9,279 nt of DNA. Source: Nitrospira sp. GTDB lineage: Bacteria > Nitrospirota > Nitrospiria > Nitrospirales > Nitrospiraceae. The first letter of the stretch is position 1. Every line of letters begins with the position of its first letter. The position numbers and the translations under genes were made by a program. Below are positions 1 through 6,733 of the stretch, piece by piece. The DNA lies in NCBI GenBank assembly GCA_024998705.1, contig JACOEF010000258.1, forward strand, positions 1-9,279. The letters run 5' to 3'. The notes under the pieces are model-generated. The model worked only from the letters and a program-made list of their open reading frames with translations. It was not told the DNA's origin and searched no databases.

Positions 1-170
1 CAGGGCACACGTGCGGTGCACCTGTGAGAACGGCGCTTCCTATACGATCTGTGCCACGGGTTGGGAAGTCAGCGAAATTTAAGATCGTCTTTGGTTCCCT
101 TTCCCTCCCGCAGTTACCCCATTTCGCCGATTGAAGTTTCGGTGATCATCGACATGAGAGAAGGCTTGGC
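1..170. other. Region before folP with no gene called
   Basis: All three forward frames meet a stop in this stretch (TGA at 25-27, TAA at 80-82, TGA at 132-134). None of the short tails they leave resembles a protein I recognise. It probably holds the 3' end of an upstream gene plus a short spacer. In many bacteria ftsH precedes folP-glmM, but nothing here confirms that. I see no convincing sigma70 promoter, so folP may be read from an upstream promoter outside the window. Confidence 0.4.
158..164 (+). promoter_or_regulatory. Ribosome binding site for folP that supports a TTG start
   Basis: GAGAAGG lies 6 bases before the TTG at 171. The folP frame has a stop at 132-134 and no ATG or GTG between that stop and 171. 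The first in-frame ATG is at codon 30, inside the conserved substrate loop and too late to be the start. The purine-rich site therefore decides the TTG. Confidence 0.6.
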
Positions 171-1067
171 TTGACCGGTCCCACCGCCTCATCCGCTAGT
201 TCCCTTCTTTTGACTGCAGGCTCCCGCCTGTTCAACTTTAAATCAGGTCCGCTCCTGATGGGCGTCCTCAATGTGACTCCCGATTCGTTTTCCGATGGTG
301 GAGCGTATCTTGCTGTCGACCAAGCCTTACAGCATGCCAAGCAGATGCAGGCGGAGGGTGCCGACATCATCGACATCGGGGCTGAGTCGTCCAGGCCTGG
401 TGCACAAGCCATCGATGAGGCGGAAGAATTGCGCCGCCTTCTTCCTGTCTTGGAGGCGGTTCATGCTGCGGTGCCGCTCCCCCTTTCCGTTGATACGACC
501 AAGGCCGCTGTGGCCCGCCGGGCGATTCAGGCGGGTGCCACGATGGTGAACGACATTACCGCCTTGCGGGGTGATCCCTTGATGGCGCCGCTCATTGCTC
601 AAACCGGCGTGGCGGTGGTCTTAATGCACATGCAGGGGACCCCACAGACCATGCAACAGGCGCCGCGGTATAGCCATGTCGTAGAAGAGGTGCTCGCGTT
701 CTTGCGTGAGCGGGTGCAGGCCGCCGTCTCGCATGGGATCAAAGCAAGTCAGATCGTTCTTGACCCCGGCTTCGGGTTTGGTAAGCTCGAAGAGCATAAT
801 CTTCAACTGCTCGCTGAGTTTGACGCGTTTACGACGCTGGGGTATCCGGTGTTGGCCGGGGTGTCACGGAAACAGTTCATCGGGAACCTGACTCAACGGC
901 CGGTGCAAGAACGGGGGTACGGTACCGCCGGCGCGGTCGCCGTGGCCGTGCTCAAAGGGGCCCAGATCATTCGTGTACACGACGTACGGTCGATGCGAGA
1001 TACCGTGTCTGTCGTGTCAGCCATTTCCCGTCACGCGCGTTCTCATGTAGAGGTATCCAATGCGTAA
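171..1067 (+). CDS. folP: Dihydropteroate synthase
   Basis: The enzyme joins 6-hydroxymethyl-7,8-dihydropterin pyrophosphate to p-aminobenzoate in the cytoplasm, giving dihydropteroate for folate synthesis. At 298 residues it is slightly longer than the E. coli enzyme (282). All the signature loops of this TIM-barrel family are visible: [15 protein letters not shown] at residues 30-44, GAESSRPG at 70-77, SVDTTKA at 106-112, ND at 127-128, LDPGFGFGK at 197-205, GVSRK at 230-234 and RVHD at 268-271. Residues matching the E. coli ligands are present: N34, R75, D108, N127, D198, K234, R268 and H270. F40 and P76, whose counterparts change in some sulfonamide-resistant enzymes, are wild type; the usual Thr of the second loop is Ser74. 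The start is TTG, preceded by GAGAAGG. Its stop codon overlaps glmM by 8 bases, so the two are probably translationally coupled. Confidence 0.96.
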   Translation: MTGPTASSASSLLLTAGSRLFNFKSGPLLMGVLNVTPDSFSDGGAYLAVDQALQHAKQMQAEGADIIDIGAESSRPGAQAIDEAEELRRLLPVLEAVHAAVPLPLSVDTTKAAVARRAIQAGATMVNDITALRGDPLMAPLIAQTGVAVVLMHMQGTPQTMQQAPRYSHVVEEVLAFLRERVQAAVSHGIKASQIVLDPGFGFGKLEEHNLQLLAEFDAFTTLGYPVLAGVSRKQFIGNLTQRPVQERGYGTAGAVAVAVLKGAQIIRVHDVRSMRDTVSVVSAISRHARSHVEVSNA

Positions 1068-2409
1068 ATTGTTCGGCACAGACGGTATTCGCGGGGTGGC
1101 AAACCTCGAACCGATGACCAGTGAAATCGCTATGCAGCTCGGGCGTGCCGCTGCTCATATTTTCATGCGGCGCGCAGGCCGCCATCAGGTGGTGATCGGA
1201 AAAGATACGCGTCTCTCCGGATACATGCTGGAATCGGCGCTGACCTCGGGGATCTGCTCAATGGGTGTGGATGTCCTGCTGGTCGGGCCGTTGCCTACCC
1301 CGGCCATCGCGTTCTTGACACGGAGTTTGAGAGCCGATGCCGGCGTGGTTATTTCCGCCTCGCACAATCCTTATCAAGACAACGGGATCAAGTTTTTTTC
1401 CAATGAAGGGTTCAAGTTGCCTGACGAGGTCGAGGCGCGCATTGAACAGCTCATCATTTCCGACGAGATCAAACACCTGCGCCCGACTGCCGATGCGATC
1501 GGGAAGGCCTATCGTATCGGGGATGCGGAGGGTCGTTATATCGAGTTCGTCAAACGCTCGCTTCCCAAAGATCTTGATTTTCAGGGGATCAAGCTGGTGG
1601 TGGACTGCGCCCACGGTGCCGCATACAAGGTTGCGCCGGCAGTGTTCCGTGAACTCGGGGCCGAGCTTGTCGTGATCGGGGATAAGCCGGACGGAACGAA
1701 CATCAACGACGGGTGTGGCGCCGTCCATCCGGAGCAGTTACAGGAGGCGGTTCGTCGGCATGGGGCGCATATCGGCGTGGCGCTGGACGGCGATGCGGAT
1801 CGTGCCATCTTTGTGTGTGAACAGGGAAAGATCGTAGATGGTGACCATGTGATGGCCGCGCTCGGACTCGATTTGCACGCGCAAGGACAACTTGCCTGCC
1901 AGACCGTGGTGGGAACCGTCATGAGTAACTTTGGGTTGGAACTGGCGATGAAGAAGGCTGGTATTCAGCTGATGCGCACGCAGGTGGGAGACCGCTATCT
2001 CCTGGAGCGTATGCTGGCTGATGGATATAATTTCGGCGGGGAGCCATCCGGTCATTTTATTTTCCTCGACCACAACACGACGGGCGACGGGTTGATTTCT
2101 GCGTTGCAGATTCTGTCTCTGATGAAGCGTACCGGGATTCCGCTCTCCGAACTCGCCAAGGCTATGACCGCAGTGCCTCAGATTTTATTGAATGTGCAGG
2201 TCAAGCATAAGCCTGATCTGAATCAGATCCCCGATATCCAGCAGGCCATTCAGACTGCGGAAGCGACGCTCAATGGGAGTGGCCGCGTTCTCGTACGATA
2301 TTCCGGCACCGAATCGCTCTTGCGCATCATGGTGGAAGGCGAACGGCAGACCACCATTCGTGAGGTCGCGGATCATCTTGCGGCTATCGTTCGCGCCCGT
2401 ATCGGATAG
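1060..2409 (+). CDS. glmM: Phosphoglucosamine mutase
   Basis: GlmM converts glucosamine-6-phosphate to glucosamine-1-phosphate, the step before UDP-GlcNAc in peptidoglycan and lipopolysaccharide synthesis. The 449 residues are the usual family length. The N-terminus LFGTDGIRG (residues 4-12) is diagnostic. The phospho-serine loop ISASHNP at 98-104 gives catalytic S101, which must be phosphorylated for activity. The Mg-binding loop DGDADR is at 243-248, the sugar-binding loop GGEPSGH at 326-332 and the phosphate-binding loop RYSGTE at 413-418. The ATG lies inside the 3' end of folP, with AGAGG at 1049-1053 as ribosome binding site. The folP-glmM order is common in bacteria and fits a core operon. 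Nothing appears missing or altered. Confidence 0.97.
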   Translation: MRKLFGTDGIRGVANLEPMTSEIAMQLGRAAAHIFMRRAGRHQVVIGKDTRLSGYMLESALTSGICSMGVDVLLVGPLPTPAIAFLTRSLRADAGVVISASHNPYQDNGIKFFSNEGFKLPDEVEARIEQLIISDEIKHLRPTADAIGKAYRIGDAEGRYIEFVKRSLPKDLDFQGIKLVVDCAHGAAYKVAPAVFRELGAELVVIGDKPDGTNINDGCGAVHPEQLQEAVRRHGAHIGVALDGDADRAIFVCEQGKIVDGDHVMAALGLDLHAQGQLACQTVVGTVMSNFGLELAMKKAGIQLMRTQVGDRYLLERMLADGYNFGGEPSGHFIFLDHNTTGDGLISALQILSLMKRTGIPLSELAKAMTAVPQILLNVQVKHKPDLNQIPDIQQAIQTAEATLNGSGRVLVRYSGTESLLRIMVEGERQTTIREVADHLAAIVRARIG

Positions 2410-2435
2410 CCTCAGACTGATGTCGTAGGCGCCGG

Positions 2436-4967
2436 ATGTTACCGACTCTTACGATCACGTGGATTCTCGGCCTCGTTCTTGGTTCCTACTTCACGTATTT
2501 TCCTATGAGTATCGGGATCTCCCTGGCAGCGTGCACCGCCTGTTGCGTGCTGTTGGAGCGTCGAGGCTGCCTCACGATGCGGCAGGGCAGCGTGTTGCTG
2601 GCCGGTGTCTTCGGTGGATGTCTGTATTGGTCCCTCTGTGCTTGGTTCACTCCGCATGTCGCAGTGCCGGATGTGCCGGGCGCCCTTCCTGCCAGACTGA
2701 CTGGAACAATTGTGGAGGCCGTTCACCACGCACCTGGCCGCCTCACGACACTGGTACAGGTGAAGTCGAGCGATGATCCTGAGCTGCCTACGCCGTTTCA
2801 CCTGCGGCTGACCTGGCGAGATCCGGACCGCGATCTCCGCCGCGGGTTGCAGGTTCGTACCCGTACCCATGTGCATGCCCCATCCGGAACCCTCAACCCC
2901 AGGGGGTTCGATTATGCCGCTTATCTGGATGCGCAGGGTGTGGATGCCGTCGCATCGGTGTCCGGTGCCGGTGCCGTTGAGGTGCTTGACCCGTCGCAGG
3001 ACACGCCGCTTCAGCTGTTCCCATTCATCATTGAGGAATGGCGCGGCCTGGTGAGAGCCGCTGCCGAGTCGCTTCCCCAGCCTAGTCGAGGCCTGTTCCT
3101 CAGCCTGACCATCGGTGAGCAGGGGTTCCTTGCGCCGGAGGTCCGTGAATGGTTCATGACGACCGGCACGGTGCACATTCTCTCGATCTCCGGCTCCCAT
3201 CTCGGTCTCATCGCCTTGCTGTCGTTCGCGTTACTGAGGAAGACGTGCCTACTGCTGCCGTCCATGCTGCTCCTGAGTCTCTCACGATGGCTGACCGCGA
3301 CGAGACTAGCCGCGGTACTCACACTGGTGCCGGTGCTGGCCTATACCATACTGGCGGGCGCAGAGACGGCCACGATTCGGAGTGCCATCATGATTGCCGT
3401 CGCGCTCTGGACGGTCTGGCTGGGCTCACCGCACTATCTGCTCCACGCGCTCGCGGCAGCTGCCGGTCTGACGCTGTTGGTGCATCCGGCGGCGCTGTAC
3501 GAGATCTCCTTTCAGCTGTCTTATGTGTCGGTGTGGGTGCTGGCCCTCGCGCTCTCGCGCGATACGCCTGTGGATGAATTGGCGGCGCAACAGACTTCCA
3601 CTGCCGAACGAATGCGCTCCTGGCTGCGTCAGTCTTTGCGGCTCACGGTGTGGGTGACGCTGGCGACCCTGCCACTGGTGGCCTGTTATTTCAATCAAGT
3701 ATCGTGGATGGGCCTGTTCACCAATCTCCTCATGGTCCCCTTCGTCGGTCTTATCTTTCTGCCGATCAGCTTGCTCTCCGCAGTCTGGGTGATCGCGACC
3801 CACAGCAACACGCTTCCCGGCGCTGCCTTCATCGATGCGTTGGGGCAAGGGCTCATCGCAGCGACACATGGACTGGCCGTGCTGCCTGGCGCGGAATGGT
3901 TCGTGGCGGCACCGACCATCCCCATGATGGCACTGTTCTACATGCTGGGTTGGGCGTTGGTGAGCCGATGGCCTACGCAAGCGACGCCGGTGCTCAGAGG
4001 GGCCATGGTGTTGAGCCTGACCGGTATCATGCTCTGGTGGTTGTGGTCCCCGCGACCGTTCAGTAGGGAAGGGATGGTGCGCGTCACGTTTCTTGATGTG
4101 GGGCAAGGCGACAGCGCGGTCATCGAATTGCCGGATGGAGCCGTTGTGTTGATTGACGGCGGGGCGACGTACGAGCGGTTTGATATGGGGCGGAGCGTGG
4201 TGGCGCCGTTTTTATGGAATCGAGGGATTCGAACCGTCGACCATGTCATTGGGACGCATCCGCAACTGGATCATGTCGGAGGGCTGGCGTGGATATTGGC
4301 TCATATTCGAGTCGGCACGTTTTGGACCAACGGGATGGTCCGGCAGGAAGAGTTCTGGCGCAGAATCGAACGGGCGCTCGCGCAGCGAAAACTTGACGCC
4401 ACGGTGGCTACGGAGGGGCAAGTGCTGTTCAACGGACCGGCTTGCCGCATGCTGGTGCGGAACCCTCAGTCTCGTCCAAACGTATGGCGCTCCACACAAG
4501 GCGATTCGCTGAACAATCTGTCGGTGGTCACGGAATTGGAGTGCGGCGAGCAGCGCCTGTTGTTCACGGGGGATATCGAACGGGAGGCGCTCACCCGGCT
4601 CAGCCAATCTGGAATGCTGGCACACATCACGGTACTGAAGGTGCCGCACCATGGTGCAAAAAGTTCGCTGGCGAGCGGTTGGCTGGAAACTGTCAGGCCG
4701 GATATCGCTGTGGTGTCTGCCGGTCGACGCAACCCATACGGTCATCCGGCCGGCGATGTACTAGCGGCCTATCAGGCGGTGAATGCACAGATCTGGCGAA
4801 CGGATCAGGAGGGGGCCGTCTGGGCCGATCTCGATCTGGCTCGACAGCAATTCACGATACACAGTACGCGAGAATGGATGCTTCAGCCGACGCTGCGATC
4901 GGTTAACCTGTGGTCGGTCGAACAGGAGAATCTCCGCCGATTGTGGCGCCGCTGGAATTGGAGCTAG
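2436..4967 (+). CDS. comEC: ComEC/Rec2 DNA-uptake channel protein
   Basis: ComEC forms the inner-membrane channel that passes one DNA strand into the cytoplasm during natural transformation. At 843 residues it has the full three-part layout. There are N-terminal membrane segments (about 3-70) and a soluble OB-like/DUF4131 part (about 80-190) with NPRGFDYAAYL at 154-164. The multi-helix Competence domain (about 215-535) carries HILSISGSHLGL at 247-258. The C-terminal metallo-beta-lactamase-like domain (about 548-815) shows DVGQGDS at 554-560, THPQLDHVGG at 607-616, NNLS at 693-696, TGDIE at 711-715, PHHG at 737-740 and GRRNPYGHP at 763-771. Two positions differ from the usual motifs. Gln610 sits where His or Asp is normal in the HxHxDH or HxDxDH motif, and SGSHLG replaces the commoner SGLHVG. 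The gene follows glmM by 26 bases with only a weak ribosome site, which suggests co-transcription and low expression. Whether the cell is transformable cannot be told from this gene alone. Confidence 0.93.
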   Translation: MLPTLTITWILGLVLGSYFTYFPMSIGISLAACTACCVLLERRGCLTMRQGSVLLAGVFGGCLYWSLCAWFTPHVAVPDVPGALPARLTGTIVEAVHHAPGRLTTLVQVKSSDDPELPTPFHLRLTWRDPDRDLRRGLQVRTRTHVHAPSGTLNPRGFDYAAYLDAQGVDAVASVSGAGAVEVLDPSQDTPLQLFPFIIEEWRGLVRAAAESLPQPSRGLFLSLTIGEQGFLAPEVREWFMTTGTVHILSISGSHLGLIALLSFALLRKTCLLLPSMLLLSLSRWLTATRLAAVLTLVPVLAYTILAGAETATIRSAIMIAVALWTVWLGSPHYLLHALAAAAGLTLLVHPAALYEISFQLSYVSVWVLALALSRDTPVDELAAQQTSTAERMRSWLRQSLRLTVWVTLATLPLVACYFNQVSWMGLFTNLLMVPFVGLIFLPISLLSAVWVIATHSNTLPGAAFIDALGQGLIAATHGLAVLPGAEWFVAAPTIPMMALFYMLGWALVSRWPTQATPVLRGAMVLSLTGIMLWWLWSPRPFSREGMVRVTFLDVGQGDSAVIELPDGAVVLIDGGATYERFDMGRSVVAPFLWNRGIRTVDHVIGTHPQLDHVGGLAWILAHIRVGTFWTNGMVRQEEFWRRIERALAQRKLDATVATEGQVLFNGPACRMLVRNPQSRPNVWRSTQGDSLNNLSVVTELECGEQRLLFTGDIEREALTRLSQSGMLAHITVLKVPHHGAKSSLASGWLETVRPDIAVVSAGRRNPYGHPAGDVLAAYQAVNAQIWRTDQEGAVWADLDLARQQFTIHSTREWMLQPTLRSVNLWSVEQENLRRLWRRWNWS

Positions 4968-4970
4968 ATC

Positions 4971-4998
4971 CGAAGCCCTCGCGGGCTGTGGGCCTTCG
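4971..4998 (+). terminator. Hairpin just after comEC, possible transcript end
   Basis: Starting three bases after the comEC stop, CGAAG (4971-4975) can pair with CTTCG (4994-4998), and CCC (4976-4978) with GGG (4990-4992) across a one-base bulge. An alternative small stem pairs AGCCC (4974-4978) with GGGCT (4983-4987) around TCGC. The downstream sequence ATTCTCTGC is not a real T-tract, so this may be a 3'-end stabiliser and not an intrinsic terminator. Confidence 0.3.
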
Positions 4999-5090
4999 AT
5001 TCTCTGCAAGCGGGCACCGCACTGGTTCCCACCGCTCAACCGTCTCCGCTCCGCGCAGAGGCAACCGTGCCTGCTGGCACGAGGCCGTCA

Positions 5091-5126
5091 ATTTACCGAC
5101 AGGTTCTGGACGGGCCTGTCGTAAGT
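5091..5126 (+). terminator. Strong hairpin downstream of comEC (terminator-like, no T-tract)
   Basis: ATTTA plus CGACAGG (5097-5103) pairs with CCTGTCG (5115-5121) plus TAAGT, with one unpaired C at 5096. Inside, TTC and GGG add one C-G and two G-T wobble pairs, leaving the five-base loop TGGAC. This is the longest hairpin I found in the window. No run of T follows it, so termination is possible but unproven; a processing or attenuation element would look the same. Confidence 0.4.
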
Positions 5127-5183
5127 CGTCAATATTGCATAGGGGCGGCGGAGCTCGGGCAAGGCATAGCACGTGCAGGCATT

Positions 5184-5212
5184 CTGCATCGGCTCGCCAT
5201 GGTGTCTTTATA
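5184..5212 (+). promoter_or_regulatory. Weak candidate promoter for the glycosyltransferase
   Basis: TTTATA at 5207-5212 could act as a -10 box, with CTGCAT at 5184-5189 as a poor -35 box and a 17-base spacer. A start near 5220 would give a leader of about 150 bases containing the CTGTCGGC/GCCGACAG pair. The -35 match is poor, so this is only a suggestion. Confidence 0.2.
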
Positions 5213-5250
5213 CACGTACAGGATGCCCCCTACGCGCCGGTTTCGTCATT

Positions 5251-5330
5251 CTGTCGGCGGAGGGAGGAGCGGGGTCGTTCTTTCACGGGCTGAGGCAGCA
5301 GGGCGACACAGCCGACAGGGTGTTCCCTGT
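5251..5330 (+). repeat. Competing inverted repeats upstream of the glycosyltransferase
   Basis: CTGTCGGC (5251-5258) is an exact inverted copy of GCCGACAG (5311-5318), with 52 bases between. The right arm overlaps a second perfect hairpin, ACAGGG (5315-5320) and CCCTGT (5325-5330) around TGTT. The two stems cannot form fully at the same time. The same core CCGACAGG also occurs at 5096-5103. The structure ends 38 bases before the ATG at 5369. A role in attenuation or translation control is inference only. Confidence 0.35.
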
Positions 5331-5368
5331 GCACCTCGACGGGGCATGCGGAAAAAGGCAGCGAGATT

Positions 5369-6550
5369 ATGACACAGCGTCTCTTATTTCTGGCCCCAGC
5401 GCCGCCGACTGACCAGCAGGGTGGGGGAGCCTTGCGGATGGTACACCTGCTGCAGTTTCTGGGGAGCCGTTTTCAGGTGGACCTGGTTGCTCCGGCGCTT
5501 GACGGCACAGAGGATGCCCAACGATTACTCAAGGATGTCTGTGCGGAGATGGTGTTTGTACCGCCACAAAGTCCCGGCTTGTTCGACCGGCTCGGCCGGA
5601 TGAGTCCATATGTCAAAGACCGGGCGTTGGCTGCTGTGGTCCGAGAGCGTCTGGCAAGTGGGCAGTACGGTGCCGTGCAACTCGAAAAACCTGCGATGAT
5701 TCCCTATCTCCCTCCACAGGTGACGGTTCCGCTGGTATTGGACATCTGGTCCTATGGTGCAACAAGCCCGTGGCGGATACTCAGGGGCGGAAGTGGTGCG
5801 GGTGATCAGTCCAAGCAGTTAATGCGGTTGATGAAGGTGCGGCTCGTCGAGCGGCTGCATTGGCCCGCCACACATTGTGTGACGGTTGTGTCGGACGAGG
5901 ATCGAATTCGCTGTGAACGGGCGCACCCTGGGCAACGGGTGCTGGTCGTTCCGAACGGCGTTGATTGCCGGACGATCCTTCCCAAGGCCGATCATCTGGC
6001 CACGTCGCCCCTCCTGCTGTTCGCGGGTGACATGGGGCTAGAAGCGAATGTCGAGGCGGCGGTTTTCCTTGCTACGGACGTGTTTCCCGGTATTCGCCGA
6101 GACTTTCCCAAAGCCGAGTTACGACTCGTCGGGAGGAACCCGGACCCTCGTGTGCGACGGCTGGCGGGCTCGGGCATCGAGGTGACCGGCGCAGTTCCGG
6201 ATCTACGGCTCCATCTGCGGGCGGCCACGATCTATGTCGCACCCCATTTCACCGGCCCGGGGACGCGCACGAAACTACTGGAAGCGATGGCGGCGGGCTT
6301 GCCGATCATCACGACCTCAGTCGGGATCGAGGGGATGAAGGTACAGCCGGGGCGTGATGTGCTGGTCGCCGATCAGCCCGTCGATATGATCGAATCGATC
6401 CATACGTTACTGGCGAGCCAGTCTGATCGAGAGCGCTTTGCCCATGCAGCGCGCCATATGGCAGAGATCTGGTATGACTGGAGCCGCTGCCTCTGGCCGT
6501 TGGAGCCGCTGTACCAGAATCTGCTGATGCCGAAGGCCATGGCCTGCTGA
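5369..6550 (+). CDS. Glycosyltransferase, GT4-like (GT-B fold)
   Basis: This 393-residue protein should move a sugar from a nucleotide donor to a surface glycan or related acceptor at the cytoplasmic face of the membrane. Donor and acceptor cannot be read from the sequence. The N-terminal half begins LLFLAPAPPTDQQGGGALRM (residues 5-24), a glycine-rich acceptor-domain loop. The linker has VPNGVD at 194-199. The donor domain opens with LFAGDMGLEANVEA at 217-230 and carries VGRNPDPRV at 254-262, VTGAVPDLR at 272-280 and GTRTKLLEAMAAG at 298-310. The first Glu of the classic E-x7-E motif is replaced (Pro297), as happens in the GTRxKxLEAMA subgroup that includes PEP-CTERM/exopolysaccharide-linked transferases. 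There is no signal peptide and no clear membrane helix. The ATG has AAAAAGG at 5352-5358 as ribosome site, somewhat distant. The aminotransferase that follows suggests an amino-sugar glycan pathway. Confidence 0.85.
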   Translation: MTQRLLFLAPAPPTDQQGGGALRMVHLLQFLGSRFQVDLVAPALDGTEDAQRLLKDVCAEMVFVPPQSPGLFDRLGRMSPYVKDRALAAVVRERLASGQYGAVQLEKPAMIPYLPPQVTVPLVLDIWSYGATSPWRILRGGSGAGDQSKQLMRLMKVRLVERLHWPATHCVTVVSDEDRIRCERAHPGQRVLVVPNGVDCRTILPKADHLATSPLLLFAGDMGLEANVEAAVFLATDVFPGIRRDFPKAELRLVGRNPDPRVRRLAGSGIEVTGAVPDLRLHLRAATIYVAPHFTGPGTRTKLLEAMAAGLPIITTSVGIEGMKVQPGRDVLVADQPVDMIESIHTLLASQSDRERFAHAARHMAEIWYDWSRCLWPLEPLYQNLLMPKAMAC

Positions 6551-6563
6551 CGGCGTTCATCGG

Positions 6564-6591
6564 TGTCCGGTTGAATGCCGGCAGCCGGACG
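6564..6591 (+). terminator. Hairpin after the glycosyltransferase
   Basis: GTCCGGTTG (6565-6573) pairs with CAGCCGGAC (6582-6590), with one T-G wobble, an eight-base loop and one further outer wobble pair. It begins 14 bases after the stop. It lacks a following T-tract, so it is either a weak terminator or a 3' stabilising hairpin. It lies upstream of the candidate aminotransferase promoter. Confidence 0.35.
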
Positions 6592-6642
6592 GTCCCCGTT
6601 CCAGCCTCTACCGTGGTTGCTGAGTGGTACGACAAGAATCTG

Positions 6643-6672
6643 TTGTCATCGGGTGGGCCATCCTCGTAGAAT
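6643..6672 (+). promoter_or_regulatory. Candidate sigma70 promoter of the aminotransferase gene
   Basis: TTGTCA at 6643-6648 matches five of six bases of the -35 consensus, and TAGAAT at 6667-6672 matches five of six of the -10, with an 18-base spacer. The predicted transcript begins near 6680, about 55 bases before the ATG at 6734. A transcript starting here could not use the ATG at 6575, which supports the shorter protein. Confidence 0.5.
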
Positions 6673-6733
6673 TTCTCGCCGACAGCGCAGCTGCCTCGAT
6701 ATCCAGGCTCCATACGAAGATCCGCCTGACGCG

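Larger units (their letters stand above)
4968..5368. other. Long intergenic region rich in inverted repeats, no convincing gene
   Basis: This 401-base gap separates comEC from the glycosyltransferase. Short open frames cross it, but they are arginine- and glycine-rich, use codons rare in the neighbouring genes (ATA, AGG, AGA, TTA) and show no recognisable motif. One of them (5067-5372) ends in an ATGA overlap with the glycosyltransferase start, which may be chance. No tRNA cloverleaf was seen. What stands out is secondary structure: hairpins at 4971-4998, 5091-5126 and 5315-5330, and a long-range pair CTGTCGGC (5251-5258) with GCCGACAG (5311-5318). The region probably contains the 3' end of the comEC transcript and the leader of the next gene. 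Confidence 0.5.

Noticed and set aside
28..174. Open frame ending at the TGA at 172-174 as the tail of an upstream gene such as ftsH
   Set aside because: It opens only after a stop at 25-27 and its translation matches no protein end I recognise.
2439..3200. Long open frame (253 codons) on the minus strand
   Set aside because: It lies wholly inside comEC, whose membrane segments and motifs are clear. The minus-strand product is Arg/His/Gln-rich with no known motif, a usual shadow in GC-rich coding DNA.
3426..4106. Minus-strand open frame of 226 codons
   Set aside because: It is antisense to comEC membrane helices; composition is His/Arg/Gln-rich, as expected of a shadow frame.
4968..5368. 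Possible tRNA or known riboswitch in the long gap
   Set aside because: No cloverleaf, T-loop sequence or recognisable riboswitch core was found; only generic hairpins are present.
6687..6694. Palindrome GCAGCTGC in the aminotransferase leader
   Set aside because: An eight-base palindrome alone is too short to call an operator.
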